NCBI RefSeq assembly: GCF_041381155.1
Contig: NC_091142.1
Span: forward strand, 6,141,778-6,205,777
Length of the DNA stretch: 64,000 bases
DNA from: Argopecten irradians
Taxonomy: Eukaryota > Mollusca > Bivalvia > Pectinida > Pectinidae
Direction of reading: 5' to 3'
Below are positions 1 to 12,455 of the stretch, in pieces (positions within the stretch are counted from its first letter, which is position 1; each line of letters begins with the position of its first letter). Both the position numbers and the translations under genes were made by a program. Under the pieces are notes generated by a model. The model had not been told where the DNA came from, did not search any database, and was given only the letters and a program-made list of their open reading frames with translations.

Positions 1-344
1 TTTGCCCGGTGAGCTGTGGGCGGTGAACTCGGTCTGACCGTTTGAACCTTGTGTGTGTACACACTATGTGTGCTTATATCTATTGATTTGGCTTCGTCAG
101 CTTCAGTCGCTACTCCATGTATATAAAGAAAACGATCATTGCGGAAACGCCAACAGTCTAAACAAAATAAATCTACGTCACTATCCATCACACTATGGAC
201 CCAAAATAAATTGAACCTACCACTATAAATTAGGTGTAGCACTTGATTAGATATTTTACGGAACCTATTAATGCGATAAAGACATCGTGTAATCGGGGCC
301 AATGAGGGTGTATATGGTATACGGTATTGCCCTAGGGGGAAGGG
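1..344. other. intergenic, nothing recognised
   Basis: No coding exon, RNA gene or repeat family could be recognised here. The DNA is of ordinary AT-rich composition up to the start of the purine-rich tract. Confidence 0.5.
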
Positions 345-810
345 AGGTCAACGATGGGAGAGAAAACATGAGATGGGGATCAACGAGGGAGGAAGGGAAA
401 TGAGAGATAGAAGGGTAGGGTCAAAGGGGAAAATAGCAATGAGGAGAGAAGACAATGAGGAAGGAAAGGGGCAATAAGAGGAGATGGGCAATGAGGGGGG
501 GAGAAGGTAATGAAGGGAGAGTGAGACAATGAGGTGAGAAAAAAAATGAGGGGGGCAATAGGGAGAGGGCAATCACAGGAGGGGGAATGACTAGGAGGGA
601 CAATGAGAGAACGGGTGATAAATGGGAGGGGCAATGCGAGGAGAGTGAACAAAATAGAGGATATGGGTAATAAGGGGGGGGAGGAAAATTAAGAGAAGGG
701 GCAATGAGGAGAGACAAAAATAAGGGAGGGAGTGATGAGGAGAGAGTGGGTCCATTAAAGTAGGAGGCAATGAGAGGAGAGGGGCTAATAAGGGGAATGG
801 GCAATATTGT
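345..810. repeat. purine-rich degenerate tandem tract
   Basis: For about 460 bases the plus strand is almost only A and G, broken at irregular 15-30 base intervals by short caat, taat or aaat words followed by gagga- or gggg-type runs. It reads as a degenerate tandem array of a unit like gggcaatgaggagag. On the minus strand the tract is a polypyrimidine run, so three overlapping open frames of 74-127 codons rich in Ser, Pro and Leu appear. They are composition artefacts and not genes. Mirror-like homopurine DNA of this kind can adopt triplex (H-DNA) structure; that is inference. Confidence 0.8.
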
Positions 811-1560
811 TTCCTGATATTTTACAGAATGTTACACTCTTCCTATCAAGAGTGATTAAGACATTACGGAATGGGGGTAATGAGAGGTGGGGCAGTTTTT
901 TTACTGGCGACTGCCATGTTTCAATACTAAACTACAACCAGTAACTACATGCACTGTAGATAAAGTCCAATTCATTAAAAGGGAGTAAAATAACATTTTT
1001 ATCTAGATTAAATATATATATTTTGATTTGTTCTTCACATCTTGATAACTAAGATCATTTCTGTATCTGATGGATTATGTTTGTCAGTTTGCCGACATTT
1101 CCAGAGTAAAAATATCGACCCACATCGTCTTCGAGCCAAGTATCCCAATAGGTTTTGTTTTCATACCATAGTTACGCTGATAGAGAAGATTTGTAATAGA
1201 ATGTCTGGAATTTAACTTCTCTATAAAAAGCAATGATCACTGAACTACAGTGATAACACAAGTTTATGTTCCGGCCAAATCTAGTGATATTTAATTCATA
1301 TTTTACAGATAACTGCGTTATACACTTAAAAGTACCTTGCATGTGAAAATGAATTTTTGTCCTTACAATGAAATGTTCAAAATTCAAAGGACACTGTTTG
1401 ATAAATTATCACATTTACATAACCATACATCCCTATTTTTGTTCGATGTGATAATTATATGTAGATACCGTTAGATAACACTAATGTTATTTTATATAAA
1501 CAGCTGCCTAATGCGGTGAAAGTGATAATAGTGGTCGAGTAAATGTGAAATAGAACCATT
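811..1560. other. intergenic, nothing recognised
   Basis: AT-rich sequence without a supported gene. The short open frame on the minus strand around 1172-1387 has no recognisable domain. Confidence 0.5.
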
Positions 1561-1680
1561 TAGTATCTCGATTATTTTAACACTTAGTATCTCGATAAAT
1601 TTAACACTTAGTATCTCAACAATTTTAACACCATGTATCACGATCATTTAAACACTTTGTACTTCGATCATTTAAAAGTA
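1561..1680. repeat. short tandem repeat, about 24-bp unit
   Basis: About five degenerate copies of a 24-25 bp unit around tagtatctcgat, each followed by (a/t)ttttaacact. The first two are the closest pair and later copies drift. Confidence 0.8.
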
Positions 1681-1942
1681 GAGCCACCTTTGAACGGTAT
1701 GAAAGCTTTCTGTTAAGTTACTTATTTTACACTATTACCAATATTGAAGATGGAACTTCTTATTTTATGTAGAATAAAGATAAACAAAAAAAACCAAACA
1801 TGGCACTATGGCCAATATTGAATAAGATAATGATTGGCCAGAAAACAAAACAAGACAAATTATTAATATTTATATATATTTCTGGATTAATTAGTCATTA
1901 TATACGCGAGTAAACATAATTACTGTCCAAACGATAATTACT

Positions 1943-1973
1943 GTTATGCTCTGTCGGCGATGGAGCATCTTTA
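1943..1973 (+). repeat. F3 MITE, 3' end fragment
   Basis: A 31-bp match to the right end of family F3: ttatgctctgtcggcg, then atggagcatcttta. The body of the element is not recognisable upstream, so this is a solo end or an eroded copy. Confidence 0.65.
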
Positions 1974-2772
1974 TTTCCATGCAAAAGAAAATATTGTTTT
2001 TCATATTTACCGTTTTGTCTCTTATACTCCAGACTCTCGCTGCTGAACGTTCGAATCTGTAGTATGCAAGACTATTTATGTTTTTCACAATTATGTCATG
2101 CCATTTTACATTATTTATGCTTACACTATATATTTAGATTAATCTATTTCTAATATACTTAAATGAATACCAAACTTCTGAGATGGTAGATGGCACAGTG
2201 TAGCTAGCAGTCGTGGAAATAGAAAAAAAATCGTTTATATCTTAAAATATTAAAATTGCTAAACCAACAAAATCTTTCACTTTGCTGAATCTTGCTCCAT
2301 GTTAATGTAGAAATACCCAGTTGACATTTCCATGATAATTGATGCACACTGGCTGCATGCGATACTTATAAGAAGTTGAAAATCAATACAACTATACATG
2401 TTTGTGCTCAATAAAGTCATGCTCGATGTCGTGTCGGCAGAAAAAAAGATACTATATATTTGTTAAATATTCGCGAGAAAAAAATTTGCAGCTTTCTCTT
2501 TCATATTATAGTAATTCGAGTGGAAATTTATTTGCGCGCTGTCAATTATTAAAGATCGTGAGTCATACAGGCTATCGTACTTGCCATTTATTTCCATTCT
2601 ATTGGTGGGTAATTGAGTTTGCAAAAATCATTTTGACCGCGAGAATTGAGACATCTGATACACCGCGAATCAAAGCAATTATACAGTATCATACTATACC
2701 AACATTGCCCCCGTTTTCCCATATTGTATCCTCTAGTCGTAAATAATCATTGATGGACACCACTTACATTAC
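1974..2772. other. intergenic, nothing recognised
   Basis: No gene seen. A 114-codon open frame at 2402-2746 shows no domain, no splice context and ordinary AT-rich composition, so I treat it as chance. Confidence 0.5.
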
Positions 2773-2947
2773 TGTAAACCAACTTTCCTTCGCGTGCGCT
2801 TTATTTTCGCAAATTTCGCGATCAAAGTCAATTCGCGAAAGTTCACCTCCGCGAATTGATTTCTTGAACAATTAACTTCAAAGATTATAAAATATTTTGA
2901 AATGGAAATCGCCAAATTTAGTAGCCGCCAGAGATAGTTGGTTTACA
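2773..2947. mobile_element. small MITE with 12-bp inverted ends
   Basis: The element begins tgtaaaccaact and ends agttggtttaca, an exact 12-bp inverted repeat, and spans 175 bp. Its interior is rich in gcgaa and ttcgcg words. The same TTCGCG-rich style recurs near 3150-3330, 10480-10800, 31660-31730 and 31855-31930, which suggests diverged relatives. Confidence 0.65.
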
Positions 2948-3432
2948 CCATGTACAATTTATATATATAGCTTTAAGCTAAAAGGATTCATTGTGAAAGG
3001 CAATCGAATTTAAAAGCGCAAAATCTGACCAAGAACATAAAAAAAAGTTATTTCAAGAATTAAGATACGGCAGATGTTCTTCTCAGCATTGCAGATTAAA
3101 TTATAGCTAGCTTCGGGGACTTTAAATCTGCCTGCCTTATTTACAATGCGTTACCGTAAACGTGGAACTTCACACACTACTCTAATTACGCGGAAGTCTC
3201 CATGTCGCAAAAATTCCCCCGCACGGATTATTTTGTATAGATATGATTCTATCTTATAGGTGTATTTTTCGCGACAAAAACAACGTTGCGAGATGTACAA
3301 ATCGCGAAAATATACTATAGCAGAATTATCTTTGTTTGCAGAAATCGTAAAATGCAGGTATAAAACAAGAAATTTACAAGAACGCACATGCAGTATTTTT
3401 CAAAACGAAATATAAGTACTCGAATATTTTGA

Positions 3433-3720
3433 CATCCTCAAAACTTCAGGGATTACTATCATCGTCGCAATTCCACCCTGGAATATTTCATAGCAAATCT
3501 AAAAGCAGTTTAAGTGTCTGCAAACGCTACTTTAAATTTGAAGGTTACAGCGACGCACAACTTCAAGGCCAACCATAGTGTACCGTTATTCAATTATTAT
3601 TTTCATATTTTTTTCAAAGATTCAATTACCTGTCTCATCTTTGGATGCAAACAGAACCTATGAAATATTTCAGGTTGGATACCACGTTGATAGTAAGTAA
3701 CCCCTAGAGTATCGAGGATG
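3433..3720 (-). mobile_element. F2 MITE, reverse copy
   Basis: The ends are inverted copies of the F2 terminus: catcctcaaaacttcaggg at the left and a segment ending cctagagtatcgaggatg at the right. The interior (about 3540-3600: gcgacgcac, then ccatagtgtaccgttat) is the reverse complement of the interior of the 13063-13377 copy, so the two copies lie in opposite orientations. Confidence 0.8.
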
Positions 3721-4818
3721 ACTGATTGTCTGCTTAAATCAAGAAATATATTGTTACTACTTCACACATCTCGAGTTACTATGGTTACGTATTCCAATCG
3801 CATACATGATATTGTCATTATGTAAAGCAAGTCATATATTTATATATAGATAGGGTAAGTTTCGTATTTTCAACTATGGTCTAAACATTATCATTATAGT
3901 GATCATTGCAGTATATTTAGGAATGGCATAATGAATTATAATAATGACATTAGGCTTAGGGAATATATACCAGGCTTATTGCAAAACAAACATTCTCTTT
4001 CATAATCATTATCGTTTCATAATCGTGGGGCACATGTACTCCATTAGACTGGCCGTCAGCCTCAAGAATATTACAGGCTTGATTATTTTTGTCTCTAGTA
4101 CATGCCTGATTCCAAGTTTTAAGTAGGGGGAGATAATCTAGTAAAGAACTCTGCTGAGAAAGTCTTATCAGCAACTTAGGGTCTGGTGGCCAGTCTTGTA
4201 TTCCATTGAATGCTGAATAATCGTGATATGTTATCAAATGTACTTGATGATATTTCAGACAAATATATTTAGATAATCAGCAATAATATCGATCGTTCTG
4301 AACTTTAACTACATTTAAGGTAACCTTGATGAATCCAACACAATGTGCTGAATTCAATCAACCATATCGAGCTGATTCATTTAAGTCAACCGTTTGGAAA
4401 TAACAAATGTTAACGCAGGTAATTAGGACATGTGTTCATAAACTAAACACAGTATCATACATTATTCACAAAGCCAGGATAGGCGCACTCGGTTATTGCA
4501 TCAGGAAACTAATGACTATTATAATAACTATTATCTAACTTCCTTGTTTATTAGCCATTTGACGGGTCAGCTATATAACCACTGTAGTTATTCGAGAATG
4601 AATTTTGCATGTTTTTAAGGACTTCGTATCTAATTTTTTATACTCCAATATTAGTCTATCTTAAATATACATTATAGATTCACCGCAGCCGTGGACATTT
4701 TACTTAGCCTTTTGAAACTTGTGTGGTTTTGATTTCGTGTGCTCACATTGCAGTATGGTATAATTTGTTTGTGAAGAAATTTGGTCAACAGTATCACTAA
4801 CTACCACTAGTAAAGACA
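3721..4818. other. intergenic, nothing recognised
   Basis: AT-rich DNA with only short open frames (60-93 codons) lacking domains. No splice-bounded exon was identified. Confidence 0.5.
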
Positions 4819-4893
4819 TTCACCCCTGAAATTTCATAATGGACTGTTCTAGTCCTTCAATTAGGAGTGTCTAAATGTGTCTTCAGGGGTGAA
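4819..4893 (+). mobile_element. F5 mini-MITE, copy 1
   Basis: A palindromic-ended element of about 75 bp running from ttcacccctgaaatttca to gtcttcaggggtgaa. Three more copies occur at 21236, 46179 and 54441 in both orientations. The 12-14 bp ends are conserved and the centre drifts. Confidence 0.85.
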
Positions 4894-5935
4894 TAAGTCA
4901 AAGTTAAAGCTGTAAAACCAACCTTTTTTACGATATATCCCTTTCCTCTACCATTTAGCAAGTATTATCATAAATACTCTCAGAACTGATAAGATAAGGA
5001 AAAAATAATACACGTAATAAACTTAAGAAATTGTTTTAGGTTTAATTTTTTAACATTTTCTATCCAAACCGAGAGGAGATCGTTAGGGAAAATATTAATT
5101 GATAATTACTTTTATGTTAATTCCCATGGACGATTTCATTTTAATGTCATTTTTCCTTCGTGAGTTGGTTAACTTAAATTAATATTACTTTATGTCAAGT
5201 ACATTAAATTAGTTTCGAGTTGTCTCCCATTATACGTGTGAAATTGCGTCAAATTTCAACTCAATGTTTTTATCTATTTTTTTTTTTTTTGAATTTTTAT
5301 TTTATTTTTTTTTTTCAAAATTTAAATTGCGAAATGTTATTTACCTGATACGCAGTTTCCAGATCGTATAACGCAAGTGCTATACTTAAATCTTAAATGC
5401 AACGAAAACAATATCATGCTATTCGCCATATGTTTTGTGTCGATAATGAATGTGTCGTTTTTCTATATATATGTATAATGCATGGTGTATTTTCCCTTCC
5501 ATGTCTTATGATAATCTTATGCATTTTGAAGCTGAAGGTTATCTAATGTATATATCATATGCGTCTAAACTATCTTATAACGACCAGCCAAGGGTTAAAG
5601 AATACATTGTCTTTATAGCCTAGTCGCCATATCCAATTGTGTTGAAATTGATCATCTTGACCAAATGAGAGGTCTTTATGAAAACGTTATGAATCCACTT
5701 TATATTCGACATAAACGATGAAGAAATACATAGCATACAGCTGTATTAAGCTATGGGAATGTGTTCCCTGATAAAGAAACAGATTTTTTCTCATATGTAT
5801 CATGTAACATGCTGTATAGGTCAGCATTAATCGGAAAAAATGTGCATCCTGCATGCATGTAGTGGGTTTATTTTTTTATCATCAGAGCAGAAATGAACCT
5901 TTACATTTTATATGAATGGACGTCGCACAGTGATA
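4894..5935. other. intergenic, poly-T stretch
   Basis: No gene seen. Around 5275-5320 there are long T runs separated by gaattttta, a simple low-complexity patch. Confidence 0.5.
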
Positions 5936-6205
5936 CAGGCAGCTGCATGTGATTTTGGCAAGGTGTATTAAAGTATTTTCTTTTATCACTACTTAGTTGT
6001 AAAAACAAGCCGCAGGTGATTTTAGCTAGTTGTATTAAATTATCTTCTTAAGTTGCAAATACAAGCTGCGTGTGGTTTTGGCTAGTTGTATTAAATTATC
6101 TTCAATACAAGCTGCAGGTGATTTTAGCTAGTTGTATTAAATTATCTGCTTTTATCACTAATTTAGTTTTCAATACAAGCTGCAGGTGATTTTGGCTTGT
6201 TGAAA
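5936..6205 (+). repeat. degenerate minisatellite around a 'gctgcaggtgatttt' core
   Basis: Five copies of a variable 45-70 bp unit whose core is caagctgcaggtgatttt followed by ggctagttgtattaaa. Copies start near 5940, 6007, 6064, 6110 and 6177. Unit lengths differ because the ttatcactaatttag spacer is present in only some copies. Confidence 0.8.
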
Positions 6206-6561
6206 AAATATCTTGTACATTTATTTGTGTTTTTAGGTATGTGGTTGAGGTGTCAAAAACATAAAAAGATTTAGTCAATCGGATTGAAAATATTATGCTA
6301 CAGATCAGTACCACTCCCTTGTATGTTTAACGCTTGATTTTTGTGAAATGGTTTTATATCATTATATCAATGAATTAATATAAAACACAAGTTAAGGTTT
6401 TCGGACTTTAAAAGAATAGAACAAAACGGCATCTTTGTTAAAACTTCTCTAAACCTAGCTAATTGGTTTACAACTTACCTATTTGTGTTTAATTATTTAG
6501 TAACTTAGATGATACATTTTTTAACTTAAATTTTCGTTGTATTTTTGATATGGCACAACAA

Positions 6562-6771
6562 TTAAAGTGAATGTGCACCGCTCTTGCCTTATCTCCAAAG
6601 TTTATATTAATCGGCCAATGCTTATAGTTCTGACCATTAAAGTGAAATAAATATTAACAGGCTTCGTGTAAATGTAACCACGGACATAGTCAGCCGGGAG
6701 GACGTATTAGGATCCCTATACAATACCATTTTTACCGACTTTAGCCATCCTTGCCCGACTGTTCACTTTAA
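6562..6771 (-). mobile_element. F6 MITE, copy 1
   Basis: Bounded by ttaaagtgaa on the left and gttcactttaa on the right, with an interior (accacggacatagtc, cgggaggacgt, gccatccttgcccgact) that is the reverse complement of the copy at 41433-41777. Both ends carry TTAA, the target word of piggyBac and Kolobok elements. Confidence 0.8.
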
Positions 6772-6917
6772 GATAAAAATAGCCACCTGCTACTATTCAG
6801 AAACAGTGTATAGTTTCTATATTGTAACGATTGTAACCTTATACTTTTATATTCAATCTGTGTAAAAAAAAGGTTGACGTTCTGTTAATAATATATAGTA
6901 TAATCATATCAAATATA

Positions 6918-7085
6918 TACTGGGACCCAACCAGTAGTCGTGAGGGAGCAATAGTCATGAATGTGTGCCTCATGATGGTGTAGTTTTGTTTATGTGGAAA
7001 TAATGAGTTTCGTGAGATGCAAACAATTATTTTTTTCCTAAATCACGACCACTGTTCCTTCGCGACTACTGGTACGGTTCCAGTA
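6918..7085. mobile_element. foldback element, about 40-bp arms
   Basis: The left arm contains ccagtagtcgtgagggagca and the right arm its near reverse complement, tgttccttcgcgactactgg. The outer parts (tactgggacccaa against ggttccagta) also pair with mismatches. The total is 168 bp with arms of roughly 40 bp around an unrelated centre. Confidence 0.75.
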
Positions 7086-7465
7086 GGGTATTTTCATATG
7101 TAATTACTGACGGAACGTCATATGCACTTTCCACTGACTATTGAACTCGAATTAAGAGTGATTTTTCTTCACATATAGTCGGTTGAAGACATGGAAATAT
7201 AGGCAGCGGTTGTCGCGGATAGCCCTGTCAATTATAATTATAACAGAAGTGCTCGACCCTAGCGACTCTCTGTATATAATATTTTCATATCACGCATATC
7301 CGTTTCCTTCTTTTAATGGCATCAACATGTCACATGTACGGTCGTTAAAATCGGTCAGGCGTTTAGGAATTCAAAGTTCAGCAAGCCATACAGCATCATA
7401 CCACTATGCATTACAATGATCATTGTCAAAGTAAACAATAGCGACATGGAGAGAATGGAAAAGAG

Positions 7466-7815
7466 AACGTGAATCCAAGTTTTATATAATATTATGTCTA
7501 TCCGTCGATAAACTAACAATGCTTGGTGACATTCAGTAGCCACAGTACAAAAAACACGTCCATAAAACGTAAGCTAGCGGCGATTGAGCTGGTCGTAATC
7601 GACATGCTGAAGTATTTGAATTCGCCACAAATGATAAAATCAAAATAACGAGCGAATGTGAATTTAAATTATTTAATGTCTAGCCATCATTAAGCTAACA
7701 ATACTTGTTGACTTTCAATTCCGGCGGCACATGATATACAGTACAACACGTTAGAAAAAACATACGATATCGATATTTTAGCTGGTCGCTATCAATATTC
7801 AGAAATATTTGAATT
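7466..7815 (+). repeat. old tandem duplication, about 190-bp period
   Basis: Two diverged direct copies. Unit 1 (about 7466-7622) has atgtctatccgtcgataaac, taacaatgcttggtgac, agctggtcgtaatc and agtatttgaatt in order. Unit 2 (about 7653-7815) has atgtctagccatcattaagc, taacaatacttgttgac, agctggtcgctatc and aaatatttgaatt in the same order. Divergence is high, so the duplication is old. Confidence 0.75.
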
Positions 7816-8159
7816 AATCACATATGAATATTATGTACTATCTTTTATTTTAGAATCGTAAACGACATGTAAACAGCGTACGTTTATATATAGAATTGTG
7901 AACATACACATGGAAATAACACTCGTGCGTCTGAAGCGCTTCTTATAATGTCTCTTCGCCGATTTATACGACAGATCTGATATTAACCACACGGTAAATA
8001 TTAAAACAACATTTAATATTTATAATCAAACACTCACCTCACAACTGTATGGTTCTGTCCTTTTTTGAAAGTGGAACCATTGCTTGCACAACTGCCCATG
8101 TATCATGCTTTAGCTCTAACTGGCCTAGTTATTCATTCTGTTTACAAAAATAACCTATC

Positions 8160-8169
8160 GCGCATGCGC
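8160..8169. promoter_or_regulatory. NRF1-type palindrome
   Basis: The sequence gcgcatgcgc is the core NRF1 consensus, a common element of animal CpG-type promoters. It lies 15 bp upstream of a possible first coding exon (8184-8217), in a short patch with more CpG than its surroundings. NRF1 preference for this word is established; its use here is inference. Confidence 0.4.
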
Positions 8170-8183
8170 TGTACGCGTTTGAC

Positions 8184-8217
8184 ATGGAGGGTCAATGCCC
8201 GTTCGTGAACTTACTTG
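8184..8217 (+). CDS. possible orphan first coding exon
   Basis: An ATG opens MEGQCPFVNLL and runs into a strong splice donor, ttacttg|gtgagt, after 34 nt (phase 1). It directly follows the NRF1-like palindrome. That order (promoter motif, ATG, donor) resembles a short first exon, but I could not find the next exon or recognise the peptide. The gene, if real, would run rightward across repeat-rich DNA. A chance ATG before a chance donor is entirely possible. Confidence 0.15.
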
Positions 8218-8229
8218 GTGAGTGTCCTA

Positions 8230-9210
8230 CTTTGACCTGTTCGTGGAATAGACATGGAGCAATTGTTTAAAATCTTGGTTAAAATGAGTAACATGCACAA
8301 ACGATTATCTTTAAAGTATTACACACGTTGAATTGAAAGTGAAAATAGATAAATGAATTTCATAATCTATTTTTATCAATACATGCACTATATGGACCAA
8401 TGAAAACATACTTAAACATTGGTTGTTCCTTAAAGCACATAAAATATTAATGTAAATGCATATAGCTGATATTTTTGATATACTTACAATATATTTTATT
8501 AGATAATTAAAATAACAGGATTTTAACAGCATGTTTTATGTAAATTTATATAGCAATTAACTCAAACACGATACTTGGATGCATAAAACTCATTTAGACT
8601 TTTAAATTGCTCAACCATATATGTATCAATATAAAACATGGTATCGATTGTCGAAAGAAAATGCCATATTATATTTGTGAATTCAAACTGAAATTAAAGT
8701 CAGTCGAAGTTTATTCTTATCAGTTTTTTTATTTCGCCGAAATAAAAATAAGAAGTTTTTTTATCTCTTTATGTAAAGATTTGATTTAAACAATCCATAT
8801 ATAAACATCGAGTGGTATAATTAAGCCACACATCTTTCACCTACAGTACCTGGGATTCGATCTCCGGCAAGGTCAGAGGTGAAATGCCCGAGCATCTTGA
8901 ATTTTGACCAAGCATAATATAATTCAGACCCCTCGCGCGCTTACATTCATCTTAAGTAATTTGTATAAGCTGTTAAATATAACCTATTTCGCAATCGATG
9001 TAAAATGAATAAAAGATTATATTAAATTATATTAAACCATTTTTAACAATAACGTTATGCAGAATGATTTGGGTTTCTGACTTTACGACAAGAACAAAGA
9101 ACTAATTAGGTCAAATGATGCATTAATGATATTAAAGAATTTTAGTTGATGAGTTATATTCTAATGTACGTCACGACTCTTCCATTTTTATGATATCTTA
9201 ATCGCTTACC
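8230..9210. other. intergenic, weak tRNA-like patch
   Basis: No gene seen. Around 8850-8875 the minus strand reads ggagatcgaatcccagg, a B-box-like word of a tRNA-derived SINE, but no matching A box was found. Confidence 0.4.
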
Positions 9211-9610
9211 TTAAAGGCCCACTACCTTTCCGAAGTAAAGGTTTCTTACAAACATTCATAACAAAAGAAAATATATATGGATGGCCTAAGATGAGGTAAC
9301 AACACCAAACATATGCAAGATTTCCTGCGTAATAATGATAACTGTGGAGATTCATTTCGCCGTTTTGCCGTCTGGCGCAGTAATAGTCAACTACTGCGCG
9401 GTATTTAGGACGACGTCGGGAAACATAAGACGACCCGCGTTATGAAAATTAACATTTTATTTATTTCAATTCAAATTTTCTGAGAGATGATGATGAGTGT
9501 AGTATTAAAGATGAGTTAATAACTCTTGCGACTCTACAAAATTATCGATCTCGTTTTACAATCCCATTTTAAAAATTAAAAGCCATTTTGGAAAGGTAAT
9601 GGGCCTTTAA
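9211..9610 (+). mobile_element. F1 MITE, full-length copy
   Basis: A 400-bp element from ttaaaggcccactacctttc to ggaaaggtaatgggcctttaa. The ends are about 22-bp imperfect inverted repeats bounded by TTAA. The interior carries diagnostic words shared by all long copies: cgccgttttgccgtctggcg, gtcaactactgcgcggtatt and gacgacccgcgttatgaaaa. There is no coding capacity, so it is non-autonomous. Confidence 0.9.
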
Positions 9611-9882
9611 GCCATTATAGTATATATCCGCTGCAGAAGGGCGGCTGATGCATATTTTTGTTCTAGAACTCTGTCTTTCTTTAATTGCCAAAATATGGCG
9701 CGTCATTCATAGACTCTAAACGTTAATATTGCACAATAGTAATATCGATTCATATTTTGTTAAAAGTTAATGGTTTCGTATATAACTAAAGACTCCGTAT
9801 ATAATTGAAATGTTCTTGCAATGATCATTTCCACTGGCTTGAAATATTTCTTTATCAAACTAATGATAATAACAATGAATAA

Positions 9883-10182
9883 TTAAAGACACATTCCTTT
9901 CGTAACGGCATTTAATTTTGAAAATCGGAAAGTAAAACAAGATCCGTCGTCGTCATAATTACCGCGCATAAGTTGACTTTCCGCATAAGATGACTTTCAC
10001 TGCGCTAGACGGCAAAACAGCGAAATGAACCTTTACTATTTACAAAAATAGATAACGCAGGGAATTTTGCATTTGTTTGTTGTTGTAACCCCATTTTATG
10101 CCATCAATATTGATTTTATTATGTTACATTTGTTTTTAAGAAACTTATACTTTTTGCTTTGGAAAGGTTGTGGGCCCTTTAA
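9883..10182 (-). mobile_element. F1 MITE, reverse copy
   Basis: A 300-bp copy in reverse orientation, from ttaaagacacattcctttcg to ggaaaggttgtgggccctttaa. The interior gctagacggcaaaacagcg is the reverse complement of the 'gccgtctggcg' block. It lies only 270 bp after the forward F1 copy. Confidence 0.85.
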
Positions 10183-12455
10183 AACAAGATTACAAAATAT
10201 ATGACATAAAAAACAGGTGATCTCCATAGAAACTCATACCATCAATACGGCAATATTTCATAGGAATACAAAACATTCCTTTTTATATTTCATGTATGAT
10301 TACGTCTTACCATCATAAAACGTTGTCATACAATTCATCTGTTTTCATCAATGTTTAATTTGTCTATGCAATTTGTTTCGAAAGCAAAAAAAATCAATTA
10401 AATCAATGGCAGATAATCTACATCAATTAGCCACGCATGTGTTACAATAAAACATTTTTACCATCGTACGGTGAATACTTTGCAATTTTTAAATTACGCG
10501 GTTGTAAAATTTTGCGATATGTTGTTTAGAATTTATTTGCGGGTTTTATATTCGCGAATCCTTTTCGTAGCCTTAGAAAAAAATGCCACTAATATAAATA
10601 ATAATGTAAAACCATGGTTTTGATATTTCGCTAAGGTATTAAATCTCGCGAATTCGGATGGATTCGCAAATTATCGAAATTAAAACCCCGCGGATATCAG
10701 CAACTGTACGGTAATATTTGCGAATTCACGCCTAACCACTTATGATTTTACTCTACCTATATTGGAAATAAATTTTTGCTGAGATTATTTTTTTGCGATT
10801 TACTTAAATTCAATCACACTGTAGTCACCAAACGAGTATTTTGAAACGTATTTCAGCTTTTTTGATACAGTTTTAAGTATATTGTATTGCTTTATAAGTA
10901 TTTTTTTCTTTGTTTTCATACTTGTCACTATGAAAAACGGTGACATCAATGCTTATATATGAATTGTCATTGAGGAAAATAGTCATCGTCATCAATATTT
11001 TGACGGTAGTATATACAATACATCACAAGAATACATGCTTTAATAGATCATTTTGCGGTTTTTATATACTTCTATACATCATACTGTTAATGCATTAGAT
11101 ATAACTACACTGGTTAAATCCAATGGATGCATATTAAGTCAATATCAATATACCGGCAGGTATTGAGATATCACACTACGCGAGTATTAGTTTGAATTGA
11201 ACTGAAGGAAATACGGTTAACGGAACAGTAAGAAATAAAGTGCTGTGTTTATTCTAGCGAGTGTTAAGTAAACTAACCTTTCCGTGAACTCTAGGCAGCG
11301 GAAACTTTGTCTTGTGTAATATAGACAGACAGTATATGTCGATCAGTCAGGGGATATGAGAATCGGCTGAGAGGCAAGTTAGTGGCCGGTGTAGTGATAA
11401 GACTTTCCCTAAAATTGTTATTTTGCTGACAGATATTTCTAAGATAATGTTTCTATACAAAACAATGATGATAGATGATATGAGAATGCTAGCAGATGTT
11501 TACTATATTTCATAAACATGACAGCTATGTCAACAAGTAGAGAGTTCAAGGAAATAAAATGTTGAGCAATGAAAAACAAGCATTTTTTTTTTAATTTTTA
11601 TTATTTCTTGGCGTCTAGAAGTCATTGAAATGTTTATTTCTTTTATTGTAAAGTTAAGTTTGTTTGTATTGTGCGCTGTGTCGTAAATTATGGTCATAAA
11701 AACTTTTTAGTTTAAAAAGTGTTAGTTGCTCGAGAAATCCAAAGTTTGGGATTTAACATGTGCTGAGCTACATGTGGATATAGAAATCAGACACTTAAAC
11801 CTTTCAGTCGCTGCTTTTTGTTGTTGTTGTGGGTTTTTTTCTTCTAAATTTAACAAAGGGGTATTATTTCTTATATAAGTAAATTAGCTGGTAAGATGAT
11901 TATCAGTTAGGTATAATAAAGCGAATCTGATACAATTTGATACAAATTTTAAGTCTTAATCTATAAATCGATATTGTCAAGTTTACCCAATGTTTGCAAT
12001 ATAGAGCTGGCCCTGATTTCTATTTCTCGAAACCAACTTAAGTCAAAAACTGACTTAAGTCATAAATTGTCATATAAGTTACATTTAAGGAGAAAAAATT
12101 TTGACTTAAGTCTGCACTTTGTTAAACGAGACCTGATACATGTACTATAGCAGGATATCCTATTTATAGTTGGTAAATCATTTGGGGGGGTGTAAGGGCG
12201 TGGTTTACACTTAAGTAATGTAAATGTGCAGTCACTATTATGTATTGTTATACCCCTATACAATCGTTTTTATTTAAACTCAATTGACAAAAATGCCAAT
12301 AAATGAACTGATCCGTCGAGCGGGCCAAAGAATGGTTAAAATCGACTATTAAAATGTGCTGTTGGACCGGAGTGACGTCACATCTACAATTCATGACGTC
12401 AATACATTGTTATGAGTCAATGGGTATAACAAAACATTGATCGACTGGGTTTTCG
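10183..12455. other. intergenic; TTCGCG-rich patch at 10.48-10.80 kb
   Basis: No gene recognised. Between about 10480 and 10800 the words ttgcg, gcgaatt and cgcgaatt recur, as in the small MITE at 2773, which suggests one or more eroded relatives. Around 12040-12115 the word gacttaagt appears three times within 75 bp. The rest is AT-rich and featureless. Confidence 0.45.

Noticed and set aside
348-804. Three overlapping minus-strand open frames (74-127 codons) rich in Ser/Pro/Leu
   Set aside because: They are translations of one homopurine/homopyrimidine tract; three frames being open at once shows a composition effect and not a gene.
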